Shown: in pieces, positions 48,330-56,726 of the stretch | How the letters are laid out: each line of letters starts with the position of its first letter | How positions within the stretch are numbered: position 1 is the first letter of the stretch | DNA from: Streptomyces sp. OfavH-34-F | Lineage (GTDB): Bacteria; Actinomycetota; Actinomycetes; Streptomycetales; Streptomycetaceae | Length of the DNA stretch: 64,000 bases | Assembly: GCF_022347745.1 (NCBI RefSeq) | Contig: NZ_JAKRGC010000001.1 | Location: forward strand, 62,001 to 126,000 | Direction of reading: 5' to 3' | Notes under the pieces: generated by a model | What the model saw: the letters and a program-made list of their open reading frames with translations, nothing else | What the model was told of the DNA's origin: nothing | The model's database searches: none | Position numbers and translations under genes: made by a program

Positions 48330-48601
48330 TGTGTGGTGAGCGCGTGGTATCGGGCCAGGGCGCCGGGGGCGAGAATCTGCCGGGCCCAGTCGATCAGCGG
48401 TGTGTAGTAGGGATGGTGGACCACGACCGCATGCTGGCTGCCGAGGACGGCGGCTTCGTCCACGATGCGCGCGAGGCCCGGCCGTCCCCCGACCGGGCGA
48501 AGTGGCTTGGGTAGATACGGCGACCAGTTCCCCACGCGGGCACCGAGTCCGCCTACGGCGATCACCACCGGGGCCGCGGCGCGGGTGGACGGCTGTGTCA
48601 T
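48330..48601 (-). pseudogene. Nucleotidyltransferase N-terminal fragment
   Basis: From ATG 48,601 the minus strand encodes 'VVIAVGGLGARVGNWSPYLP' and KPLRPVGGRP, the nucleotide-binding start of sugar-phosphate nucleotidyltransferases (usual motif GGxGTR...PKP), then 'GSQHAVVVHHPYYTPLIDWA'. The match ends near 48,330 and the frame runs on through antisense of the DUF305 gene. About 90 of some 240-300 residues remain. The conserved Thr after GLG is Ala here. Confidence 0.6.
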
Positions 48602-48645
48602 CGGTGTTTCCTTCGGGAGGTCCTCGTAGGCGGTAGCGTCGGCGC

Positions 48646-48884
48646 ATGCATGTACGCGTGACGGGCATCGTCATCGACGCCGGCAAGATCCTGCTGCTGG
48701 ACCAGGACACGGACTCCTCCTGGGCCTGGTCCCTGCCCGGGGGAAGGTCGAGCGTGGAGATCACCGACCTGCCCGGCGGCGGCATCGCCGTCCGCGACTC
48801 CAAGAAACTCTCCCGCCCCGCTCTGTGCCTAACCGCCGCGAGTGGTCAGCCCTCTGCAAGGGCATGATCGACGGCTCCCTGTAG
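48646..48884 (+). pseudogene. NUDIX 5' fragment fused to a frameshifted DUF397 remnant
   Basis: ATG 48,646 begins a NUDIX protein ('MHVRVTGIVIDAGKILLLDQ' to WSLPGG). After GGR the sequence turns into DUF397 ('EITDLPGGGIAVRDSKKLSR', then PALCL). DUF397 continues in a shifted frame as 'REWSALCKGMIDGSL' to TAG 48,882-48,884. So two unrelated gene pieces were joined by deletion, and the second carries a frameshift. DUF397 proteins normally accompany XRE regulators in Streptomyces. Confidence 0.65.
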
Positions 48885-48905
48885 AACGCCCCGGCCAGGT
48901 GCCGA

Positions 48906-48950
48906 AAGGGGCCGCATCCCCCGGTCGATAGCGGGGGGATGCGGCCCCTT
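48906..48950. terminator. 17-bp stem hairpin
   Basis: AAGGGGCCGCATCCCCC (48,906-48,922) is the exact reverse complement of 48,934-48,950, with an 11-base loop. It follows the DUF397 remnant and also faces the end of quartet B, so it may end transcription from both directions. Confidence 0.85.
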
Positions 48951-49074
48951 CGCCGTACAGACGTACCCACTCCGGCGGCGCCGCTACTCCTCAGGGTGGG
49001 ACCAGGAGCACGGCGAGGAGCCGGTGCGGACTCCTCGGCGCCGCGAGTACGGTCGTCGCGCCTGGGATGCGGGT

Positions 49075-49548
49075 CTATCGCAAGGGCCGTACGACACCGT
49101 CGGAGTGCTCGGCGAACTGGGTGCGGAGCTTTCGCGCGTCTTCCACCAGCTCCTCATTGAGCAACGTCAGGGCCTGGATCTGGTTGGCGTAGGTGGCCAC
49201 GGTGTCCTTCAGCTCGCGGATCTCGGCCGCCCGGTCTGCACGCAGCGTGCGCATCTCCTTGCGCAGGCGAATGAGCTCGGTCTTGAGCTCGTCGACCTCC
49301 GGGAGTTTGATCTGCGGGATGGCCAGGATTTCCTTCACGGCGGCGGCCACCGGGGAGCGGTAGTACGAGGCTCGGGAGATGCCGGCCTCGGCGGCGATGT
49401 TCATCGCGGTGATCGACCCGTCGGTGATCTCCGGCTGGCTGTCCAGCAGTCGCTCGAAGGCTCTCATGATCTGCCGGTCGCGGTCGGTCAGGTCCGGGTT
49501 GTCTCGGGCCAACCGGGCGAAGACGGTCTGGGTGGGCGGGGTGGTCAT
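49075..49548 (-). CDS. TnpC/DUF6262-like HTH plus coiled-coil protein of quartet B
   Basis: This 157-residue protein has an N-terminal TetR-like helix-turn-helix ('ITAMNIAAEAGISRASYYRS') and a long coiled coil ('ELKTELIRLRKEMRTLRADR' onward). It mirrors the fourth gene of quartet A. ATG 49,548 overlaps the recombinase 3 stop (ATGA). A TnpC-like accessory role in transposition is inferred. Confidence 0.7.
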   Translation of the reverse strand: MTTPPTQTVFARLARDNPDLTDRDRQIMRAFERLLDSQPEITDGSITAMNIAAEAGISRASYYRSPVAAAVKEILAIPQIKLPEVDELKTELIRLRKEMRTLRADRAAEIRELKDTVATYANQIQALTLLNEELVEDARKLRTQFAEHSDGVVRPLR

Positions 49549-51701
49549 ACGCGAGCACCGTCCTCGTCCTTGAGTTCCTCGATGGCGCCGTCCAGCATGG
49601 CGATGAACTCGCCGATGGCCGTCTGCTGGTGCGGCGGCAGGTGTTCGGTGTCCTTGAGCTCTTCGCCGGCCAAGTCGCGGCTCATGCGGTATCGGGGCAG
49701 GTGGATGGACGAGCGGCGCGAGTTCGGGCAGGTTAGGCACATGTTGAGCATGGGCAGGGGCCGCCCGACAGCTTTGGCACGCTTGCCGCATACCGCGGTG
49801 TCGGCGTGGTGGAAGCAGTCGTTGAGGGCGCCGGGGTGCAGGGTGCGGGTCAGATGCCGCAGCATGGTCCGCAGCCGTTCCGGGCTCGCGACTACCCCTG
49901 GCAAGTCCCCGAGTTCCGCGCGGATGCGGTCGAATTCGGCTTCGACCCGCTTGACCGCGCCGCCCGCGGACCGGCCGCCCTCGTTCCAGTCGTGGTAGAG
50001 GTCTTCGACGTAGTCCAGCAGGGCGACGGCCTTGTCGGCGGCCACCTCGTCGGCGAACCCGGAAGCCGAAGTCCCGGCGTATCCCTCGAAGATCACGTGG
50101 CTGGCGTGCTTGTACTGCCGGGTTCCGGCGACGACCCCGAAGGGCTGGTTGGCTATGTGCCAGGACAGCGTGCGACGGAACTGCCGTGTATCGAACGACC
50201 AGGCCAGGGGGTCCTCGTCCGTTGCTTCGTCGTCCCCGTCGCTGTCGACATCGTCGACGAGTTCTGTGTCCAACTCAAGTTCCTCAGCCATCGGAAGCGG
50301 GATGTAGGGGCCCTCCGGCGTGCTGAACAGGAGGTTCAGATGGTCGCGGAAGTTCTTGAGCCGGAGTGGCATCGTGGACAGGAGGACGTAGCCCGAGCCC
50401 TGCCGATATCCGAACAAGTGTGTCGGGTCGTCATTGATGAGCTTCAGCACCTCGACAGCTTCGTGGACGACTTTCAGAACCATCCAGTTGACCTCGTCGC
50501 CGGAGAGCTTGCGGTTCTTGTAGACACGTCCGCGGATCTTGTACCGGGTTCGGCCGTCGGCGCCGAGCTCGGTGAATGCGCAGTCGCGCCCGAGTTCCCG
50601 TATTTCCATGTCGCGCATGCCCGACAGGTAGGCGATGACGATCCAGCAGGCGACGCGCAGTTGAACGGTCTCGGTGTTCATCGAGGTTGCGCTCAGCGAG
50701 GCTCGCCAGGGTTTGCCGGTCGCTGGCCACAGTGCTCGGGCGGGAAGTCCGCCTGGTTCCCAGCCCAGCTCGTTGCCGACGGCCACGAGGAGGGGGCGTA
50801 GGTGATGGATGGACCGGGTTCCGCTCAAGTGTTTGATCATTGCCAGGTTCGGGGCTTGGACTATCCCGTCGATGACCGGCGCGTCGGGCGCGGTGTGATG
50901 ACGCTCGATCGGGAGAGCCGGAAGGCCGCGGCCTTCCGCCCGCCGCCGTTCGATGAACTGCTCGATTTTTCGCCGCGTCTGGCTGCCTTCTCTGCCGAAC
51001 GGCGCTGGCAGGGGCTGAGCCTTCGTCGCTTCCCTCGTGCGGGCGAGCTCCTCGCGGGCCGCCAGCAGGTCGTGGCTGGCGAGCCGCACGTAGAACACGG
51101 CCGCGGCCAGGTAGGGCCGCATGATCTCCTCAGGGATACGCGGAGTGCTGTTCTCGTGATTGCTCGTGGCTCCGGAGATCTGCCGGGCGGTTCGGTAGGG
51201 CCAGGGCCTGAGGGTGAGCCTGTCGTAGGACAGGTACGGGCCGAACTCGGCCAGTCGTTTGAGTGCGTTGACCTGGTCCTCGACCCCGGCCGGAGTCGAC
51301 GATCGCAGCAGTGGGAGCAGGGCCTTCAAGTGCTCGCGGCGCACGTCCTGGAGCCGTTCCACGCCGACGGTCCGGAGATGCGTCCAGACGCGGGCCAGGG
51401 TCGTGAGCGCCTGGGGGAGGGAGGTGGGCTTGGCCGGGCGAAGCTGACTGCCTGGCGTTTCGCGCAGGAGCGCGAACGCGAACTCCTTCGCTGTGTGCCG
51501 CTGCAGGCCCTCTTCGAAGAGGAGGAAGTTCACCCGGGTGTGCCGTGAGGTCCGCGGGAGGAACTCCCGCAGGTCCCACACGTCGTCGGCGAACCGGGGG
51601 CCCCGGTTCGCCTTGCCCTTGGTGAACTTCTTCGGCAGCACGAAGTCGTCGGGGGCGGGGCCGGTCTGCACCGGGAGTGAGGTCTCGAACTTGAGGGTCA
51701 C
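49545..51701 (-). CDS. Tyrosine recombinase 3 of quartet B
   Basis: This 718-residue protein starts at GTG 51,701, chosen because it overlaps the recombinase 2 stop as GTGA; longer in-frame readings to 51,851 lie inside that gene. Box I is 'YLSGMRDMEIRELGRDCAF', box II 'FRRTLSWHIANQPFG' and the C-terminal 'RQYKHASHVIFEGYAGTSAS' holds the Tyr. It is homologous to recombinase 3 of quartet A (shared RRTLxWHIA block). The C-terminal 'NMCLTCPNSRRSS' region adds Cys residues. Confidence 0.8.
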   Translation of the reverse strand: MTLKFETSLPVQTGPAPDDFVLPKKFTKGKANRGPRFADDVWDLREFLPRTSRHTRVNFLLFEEGLQRHTAKEFAFALLRETPGSQLRPAKPTSLPQALTTLARVWTHLRTVGVERLQDVRREHLKALLPLLRSSTPAGVEDQVNALKRLAEFGPYLSYDRLTLRPWPYRTARQISGATSNHENSTPRIPEEIMRPYLAAAVFYVRLASHDLLAAREELARTREATKAQPLPAPFGREGSQTRRKIEQFIERRRAEGRGLPALPIERHHTAPDAPVIDGIVQAPNLAMIKHLSGTRSIHHLRPLLVAVGNELGWEPGGLPARALWPATGKPWRASLSATSMNTETVQLRVACWIVIAYLSGMRDMEIRELGRDCAFTELGADGRTRYKIRGRVYKNRKLSGDEVNWMVLKVVHEAVEVLKLINDDPTHLFGYRQGSGYVLLSTMPLRLKNFRDHLNLLFSTPEGPYIPLPMAEELELDTELVDDVDSDGDDEATDEDPLAWSFDTRQFRRTLSWHIANQPFGVVAGTRQYKHASHVIFEGYAGTSASGFADEVAADKAVALLDYVEDLYHDWNEGGRSAGGAVKRVEAEFDRIRAELGDLPGVVASPERLRTMLRHLTRTLHPGALNDCFHHADTAVCGKRAKAVGRPLPMLNMCLTCPNSRRSSIHLPRYRMSRDLAGEELKDTEHLPPHQQTAIGEFIAMLDGAIEELKDEDGARV

Positions 51702-53515
51702 TTGATCGCTTCCAAGAAGGAGGTGGGCAGGGCGAGCCGAGGGCCGCCGGCCTCTGCGATCGCGCGGGCGGTGGTGGTCTGGCGGGCGCTGAACCGGTTC
51801 AAGACCCCGGTGGTGATGCGCTCGTGCGCGAGGCCAAATCGGGCTTGCCACTCGGGGACCGAGAACTCCTCGCGCTGGCGCTCAATGGTGTCCAGAACGG
51901 ACAGCACGGCCGGCAGGTGTCGGGTGGTGAACACGGCGTTCGGGCACTCCAGGCACACCCAGGGCGGGACCGGGCACGGTGCCCCCTTCTTCGGCGCATA
52001 CGGTGAGGCGAAGAAGTCGGTGCACGAGGACAGCCACACGTCCGTCGCGCCGGACAGCGCGTCTTGCACGGCCTGAGGCGGCAGGTCCTCGTCTCCGTCG
52101 TCCAGCCGGCTGCCATCGTCGGCCAGTACGACGGGCGGCGGCAGCGCGACTGCCAGCGCCTCCGCGAGTCCGGCCTCCACGGCGGAGTCGTGGATCTCGT
52201 CGTGGGCGGGGATGTCTGCGTAGTGCCGGGCCGCGACCCCGGGTGAGTGCCCGCTGACGAAGTCGGGCAGGATCCCGCCCGCGCGGAGGTACTGCCGCGA
52301 CTTGAACGTCTTGCGGATCCGGCGCAGGTCCAGCGAGACGCCACCACCGTCGTGGTCCTTCATCGCGTCGATCTTGTGCTCCGCCAGGAATGCCCGTCGG
52401 GGAACCGTGTCCACCGCGACAGTCCGGGTGAATCGGGGCGCCAGCACGCCCGTAGTCCCGGAGGGAAGCACCCACAGTTCCTCAGCTCCGATCATGTCCC
52501 GGGCCCGTTGGGTCAACCGCTGAGAAAGCCGGATGACGCCGCCCGGGGTGCGGAGTGTGCCGCCGTCGCGTACACGCAGCGACTTGTTCTGCTCGCCTGG
52601 GGACCGGCGCTTGAGGTAGCTGATCGTGACGTAGCCGCGAGCCGGGCTGACCAGGCAGGTGGCTCGCAGTTCTCTGATGGCCTCGGGCTCCAGCCCCGTT
52701 TGGCATGCCAGAAGGACCTGGAAGCGGACCATGTCTCTGGGCGTCAGGTACAAGCGGGAGTTCAGCGCTGCCCTCCCGCCGTGCTTGGTGATCGCGGGGA
52801 TTCCGCGGTGGTCCAAGGTGAGCGGACCGCAGTTCGCCAGGTACCAGCAGATGTTCTCCAGCCGGTCCCATCCGTGTACCTGCGGGTCATGGCCCTTCTC
52901 TGCGAGCGTCTCGCCTTCCAGGATCCGGTCGCGGACCGTGCCGACGCCGGCCAGAGCCGCAGCCTCCAACGCTTCGAACACCGGGAACGGGTAGGCGTTG
53001 AGCGGCTTGGCGGCAATGCTTTCCTCGGAAGTCCGTTTGGAGTTGATCCGGTGGCTGAACTCCAGCTCGAACTGGCGGGGATGGGACTCATCGATCCTGC
53101 GGAGCAACCGTAGGAGCAGCAAGAGTGCCGCCCTGGCCCCTTTGCTATCCGCGCTGTATCGGTTGGCCAGGGCTTGCTCGAAGCCGTCGAGTAGGCCCGG
53201 TTCCAGGTCGTCCAGAGCCAGCTCTCCGTGCCCCTCCAAGGCGGCTGTGGTGAACGTGACGAATGCGCGGACCGTCTGGACGGCTTCCTGCAGACGCGTT
53301 CGCTGCCGCACGCCTCCTCTGGTGCCGAGTTCCTCGATCAGGGCACTGGCCAGTGGCCGGACCAGCCGAGGATGGCCGAGATCGGACAGATCGACCTCCT
53401 GCTCCGTGCCGAGCACCAGGACGGGCACGGAGAACACCACCGGCCCGATGCTCGGCACCGGATCCGCCGTCGGTGGGGCCGTGGTCGCCGAGAACCGAAC
53501 GCGCTTCGGGCTCAC
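51698..53515 (-). CDS. Tyrosine recombinase-like protein 2 of quartet B
   Basis: This 605-residue protein from GTG 53,515, overlapping the recombinase 1 stop (GTGA). Box I is altered ('ACQTGLEPEAIRELRATC', with Glu where Arg is expected), box II reads 'SLDLRRIRKTFKSRQ', and the C-terminal 'FVSGHSPGVAARHYADIP' keeps His and Tyr. Catalysis is therefore uncertain, as for its counterpart in quartet A. A Cys pair region ('PWVCLECPNAVF') follows. Confidence 0.75.
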   Translation of the reverse strand: MSPKRVRFSATTAPPTADPVPSIGPVVFSVPVLVLGTEQEVDLSDLGHPRLVRPLASALIEELGTRGGVRQRTRLQEAVQTVRAFVTFTTAALEGHGELALDDLEPGLLDGFEQALANRYSADSKGARAALLLLLRLLRRIDESHPRQFELEFSHRINSKRTSEESIAAKPLNAYPFPVFEALEAAALAGVGTVRDRILEGETLAEKGHDPQVHGWDRLENICWYLANCGPLTLDHRGIPAITKHGGRAALNSRLYLTPRDMVRFQVLLACQTGLEPEAIRELRATCLVSPARGYVTISYLKRRSPGEQNKSLRVRDGGTLRTPGGVIRLSQRLTQRARDMIGAEELWVLPSGTTGVLAPRFTRTVAVDTVPRRAFLAEHKIDAMKDHDGGGVSLDLRRIRKTFKSRQYLRAGGILPDFVSGHSPGVAARHYADIPAHDEIHDSAVEAGLAEALAVALPPPVVLADDGSRLDDGDEDLPPQAVQDALSGATDVWLSSCTDFFASPYAPKKGAPCPVPPWVCLECPNAVFTTRHLPAVLSVLDTIERQREEFSVPEWQARFGLAHERITTGVLNRFSARQTTTARAIAEAGGPRLALPTSFLEAIK

Positions 53516-55014
53516 AGGCCAGCCTCCGGGACCTCGATGCTGTCCAGCACCGCTGCCTGTTCGTCCCACTCGGCCAGCGCCGCGAGGACGATCTCCTGAG
53601 CCTCGTCCAGAACATCCAGATAGAGGTAGACCGTTCGCTCTTGGGTGTGCCCGAGCAGCAGCTGCAGCTTGCGCATCGGATTGCCGATCAGCATCCGCTT
53701 GATCTGGGCCAACGTGAAACGGCGGTCCTCGGCCATGCCCATCGCCCGGATCGTCTGCCGCAGCAGCAGCCCCAACATGTGCACGGCGAACGTGTGTCGC
53801 AGGGTGTGCGGGTGCACGTCGAAGTCGAGGCCGAAGCCCGCGCACCGTTCATTGGCTCGCCGGAACGCGGACTGCCATGTGGAGCTCTTCAGCGGCTGCC
53901 CGCCCTCGCCCAGCCAAAGCCACAGCGGCCCCAGCTCACTGCCCTGCGCATCCACCGACACCAGCCGTAGTCGGTCCTCGTACCCGATGCCCGCATAGGC
54001 CCAGGCCCGCGGCCGGCCCTCAACTAGCAGTGCCTGCCGGCTCGACCGCAGCACCCGGTGCCCGTTCCTCCAGATGTAGCCCCCGGCCTCGCGGGTACGC
54101 TGGACCACCTCATCGCGCTCGATCGTGAGGTAGTGGTGCAGATCGCGCACCACACGCCGGCGCGCGTAGACCGTGCGGGCCTTCTCTCTTTTCGTCGTCG
54201 ACTTTGACAAATGGAAGGCCCCTCGACCGTGGGCCAGCGGCGGGGCTTCGGGTACCAGCAGGCATGACGCCTCCGTCAGGCGCATCCCGGTGCACACCAG
54301 CAGGTCCGCGAACAGCGCGTTGCGTTCACCGTTGCGCCCACGCCACTTCGGGTCGCGGCCGCCGTCCGGCAGAAAGCCGCGCAGCCCCACGTCCCGCCAC
54401 AGCAGGTAGTCCTCGTACGGAAGGAACCTGATCGGCCGGTCACTCCTGCCCGGCTCCGCCTCCGCGTTCACCCGGACCTGGACAGCACCGTGCGGAGTCA
54501 TCACCACCTTGTCGACGTACCGGAACGGCTCCTCGGTCAGGAGTTCCGCGTCGAGCGACCACTGCACCCACTTGTCGAGCGAAGCGACCATCCGGTTCCA
54601 AGTGCCGTACTCGATCCGCTCGTCGGGGTTCGCTGCGAAGAGTCGGGCCTGCTTGAGAGCACGCAGATCCGCACCGTTCATCTCCCAGATCGTCTTGCCG
54701 CCCCGACCTTCGTGAAGAAAACGGCACACGAGCGTCAAGTCCGAGCAGTACGCCTCCTGGCCGTTGGTTGAGCGGACACCCCAGCTCGGCAAGTCCCTGA
54801 TCATCCGGTTCAGATGCACGTCGTAGGAACCGGCAGGCATGAGGACGAATCGCTGCCCCTCCTCGACACCAGCCCTGCGCAGAACCCCGGATACGTCCGC
54901 ACCGTCCACGGTGGCGAGCCCTGTGACAGTGCGATGACTGGCGACCAATACCTCGGCAGCCGCTTCTTCCACGGTGACGGACAACCCGCACTCCTGACCT
55001 ATGGTGAGACACAT
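53512..55014 (-). CDS. Tyrosine recombinase 1 of quartet B (TnpA-like)
   Basis: This 500-residue recombinase has a complete site: 'LVCTGMRLTEASCLL' (Arg I), 'VHPHTLRHTFAVHMLG' (H403-x-x-R406), 'LLGHTQERTVYLYLDV' (H456, Tyr about 463). ATG 55,014 lies inside a TGAGACACATGAGA repeat (55,005-55,018), so recombinase binding at the element end may repress its own expression. It starts about 53 bp inside element B. It aligns in order and motif type with recombinase 1 of quartet A. Confidence 0.85.
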   Translation of the reverse strand: MCLTIGQECGLSVTVEEAAAEVLVASHRTVTGLATVDGADVSGVLRRAGVEEGQRFVLMPAGSYDVHLNRMIRDLPSWGVRSTNGQEAYCSDLTLVCRFLHEGRGGKTIWEMNGADLRALKQARLFAANPDERIEYGTWNRMVASLDKWVQWSLDAELLTEEPFRYVDKVVMTPHGAVQVRVNAEAEPGRSDRPIRFLPYEDYLLWRDVGLRGFLPDGGRDPKWRGRNGERNALFADLLVCTGMRLTEASCLLVPEAPPLAHGRGAFHLSKSTTKREKARTVYARRRVVRDLHHYLTIERDEVVQRTREAGGYIWRNGHRVLRSSRQALLVEGRPRAWAYAGIGYEDRLRLVSVDAQGSELGPLWLWLGEGGQPLKSSTWQSAFRRANERCAGFGLDFDVHPHTLRHTFAVHMLGLLLRQTIRAMGMAEDRRFTLAQIKRMLIGNPMRKLQLLLGHTQERTVYLYLDVLDEAQEIVLAALAEWDEQAAVLDSIEVPEAGL

Positions 55015-55054
55015 GAGAAGACCGCATAATCTCGCGATCTTTGAGACACCTCAT
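55005..55054. repeat. TGAGACAC arm repeats at the right end of element B
   Basis: TGAGACACATGAGA (55,005-55,018) and TGAGACACCTCAT (55,042-55,054) share TGAGACAC and are spaced 37 bp apart. TCTCATGTCTCA inside the left end (28,348-28,359) is the inverted counterpart. These are probable accessory binding sites for the recombinases. Confidence 0.55.
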
Positions 55055-55066
55055 AGTGCCGCCATA

Positions 55067-55243
55067 ACCTGCGGCAGCCGCACCGCGGCGATCGACAGCG
55101 ACATCCCGGAGATCGGCATCAACGTCACGGCCCTCGACGACACGACCGGCGAAGACCTCGTGCCGATCCACGCGTCCTTCCACGACAACGCCGTGCGCTG
55201 GCTGCCTTCGGTGGCACAGACAGAGCCCAGCGCGACCGGCTGA
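55067..55243 (+). pseudogene. GFA2: 3' part
   Basis: Reading ACC-TGC-GGC from 55,067, this encodes 'TCGSRTAAIDSDIPEIGINV' then TALDDTTGEDLVPIHASFHD and the stop at 55,241-55,243. It is the expected continuation of the GFA2 half at 28,049-28,319, with the same phase and shared ACCTGCG core (55,067-55,073). Third positions are almost all G/C, confirming this as real coding sequence although it has no start of its own. Confidence 0.88.
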
Positions 55244-55567
55244 CACCGCCTTCGAGCTGCCACCCCACCGAGGGGCGAAAGCGGAAGTGAGAGCAAGGGC
55301 TTTGAGTATTCAGGCGGTGTCGGATTCCAGGAATCTGGGTGCTCCAAGCATCGGGGTACCGGTGACGAATAGCGAGCCGCCCTCGGGCAAGGGTTACATC
55401 AATTTCATCGAAGCGGCCTCAACACACCAGACAACACAGCAAAATTGGCCATACGGGAACGGTTCATCCCGTCCTTCGGCTGGCCGTCCCGCTCCTCCGG
55501 CAGCCGCCACTGCGCGCCGCTACAAAGAAGGGGCGCAAGATGTGAACACAAGCACTTGACAGGGAAG
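55244..55567. other. 324-bp right terminal segment of element A
   Basis: Between the end of GFA2 and the GFA1 junction no gene is recognised. It is more AT-rich than its surroundings and includes AAAATTGG and ATCAATTTCATCG stretches. It should contain recombinase arm sites for the right end of element A; CAGGGAA at 55,560-55,566 is the inverse of TTCCCTG at the left end. Confidence 0.45.
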
Positions 55568-56511
55568 TGTGTTCTTGTGTCCATGAAACGCGGATCTCCG
55601 GCGGGCCCGCAGTGCTGTGGGTCGGCTTCCCCCTGGACTCCCTGATCTGGACCGGGCCCGGGGGCGAGCCCAAGTGGTACGCGACCTATCCGACTCTCCG
55701 GCGTGGTTTTTGTCCCGACTGCGGGTCACACGTGGTGTCCGTGGCCGACGGCTCCACCACGGTCATGGTGACCGGGTTCTCCCTCACCGACCAGAGCGGC
55801 ATCGAGCCCCTCGGCCACTCCTACCGCGAGAACGCCGCGCCCTGGATGCACATCACCCTCGCTCCCGCTCCGATCGTCCTGATGTCCGACCCCCGCGTGG
55901 CGGCCATCCCCGTCGCCGACTGCGGCGAGCCGCTCGTCGACGTACGGGGAACTCTGCTGGTCGACGACCGCCGAGCCGACTCCACCGGCTCGTACGTCCA
56001 CCTGCGCCGCGGCGTCCTCGACCGGCTCGTCCACGCCCAGTCGCTCCTGCCCAATGGGCTGCGCCTCCTCTTCGTCGAGGGCTACCGCCCGCCCGACCTT
56101 CAGCGGCGGTACTTCGACGAATACTCCGGCGAGCTTCGCGCGGCCAACCCGGCCTGGTCCGACGAGCAGGTCCACCAGGCCGCCAGCCGGTTCGTGTCCC
56201 CTCCGGAGATCGCCCCGCACAGCGCTGGCGCCGCCGTCGACCTCACCCTCGTGAACGCCGCCGGTGCCGAACTGGACATGGGCACCCATGTCAACGCGAA
56301 CCCAGAGGAGAGCGACGGCGCCTGCTACACGGACGCCGCCTTGATCAGCCCCCAGGCCCGCGCGAACAGGGCGTTGTTGGCCAACGCCCTGTCCGCAGCC
56401 GGGCTGGTCAATTATTCGACCGAGTGGTGGCACTGGAGCTGCGGCGATCGGTACTGGGCCTTGATGACCAACCAGCCGGCGGCACTGTATGGGCCCCTCG
56501 ACCGTCACTGA
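55567..56511 (+). pseudogene. GFA1-M15: 3' part, GFA domain end fused to a VanX-like D-Ala-D-Ala dipeptidase
   Basis: From the TGTGTT core (55,568-55,573) the frame continues GFA1: 'CSCVHETRISGGPAVLWVGF', 'RRGFCPDCGSHVVSVADGS'. After 'MHITLAPAPIVLMSDPRV' it becomes a full M15D dipeptidase with no stop: 'DCGEPLVDVRG', 'LFVEGYRPPDLQRRYF', zinc ligands in 'HSAGAAVDLTL', and catalytic Glu and His in 'STEWWHWSCG'. Such enzymes cleave D-Ala-D-Ala or similar dipeptides. A GTG at 55,567 or the internal ATG at about 55,882 might still permit expression of the dipeptidase domain alone. Confidence 0.85.
55568..55573. repeat. Right core site of element A (TGTGTT)
   Basis: This is the second copy of the 6-bp core at 10,582-10,587. 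It spans the same codons (xTG-TGT-T) of the interrupted GFA1 gene. Confidence 0.85.
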
Positions 56512-56726
56512 CCGAGCCACCACCGCTGGCGGCCACAACCCCGGCGGAGGGCACGGCCTCCTTTTGGGCTTCGCTGCCCTGCGGGAAGGGCGGCGAAGCC
56601 GCCGACGAGCCACGCCGCCTGGCGGATGCATCGGATCATCCAAAGGCGTACGCCGACGGCATACCGGACGGGTACGCTATCGGCGTACCTTCTGTAGGCC
56701 CTGCGGCATACCTCTGGGAGTCGGCG

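Larger units (their letters stand above)
28313..55073. mobile_element. Element B: inner 26.7-kb transposon inserted in GFA2 of element A
   Basis: Both borders are defined by the halves of GFA2, which rejoin in frame at a 7-bp core. Recombinase quartet B begins about 53 bp inside the right end and reads inward. Cargo is the partial nuo operon, multicopper oxidase and DUF6153/DUF305 copper genes, PLP synthase with MFS exporter, BlaI-M56, NlpC/P60, TetR with methyltransferase, and several remnants. B lies wholly within A, so it arrived after GFA2 was part of A or while A was elsewhere. Confidence 0.85.

Noticed and set aside
55001-55066. Plus-strand ORF start before the GFA2 3' half
   Set aside because: The first part of this frame is element B end sequence antisense to recombinase 1; only codons from 55,067 are GFA2.
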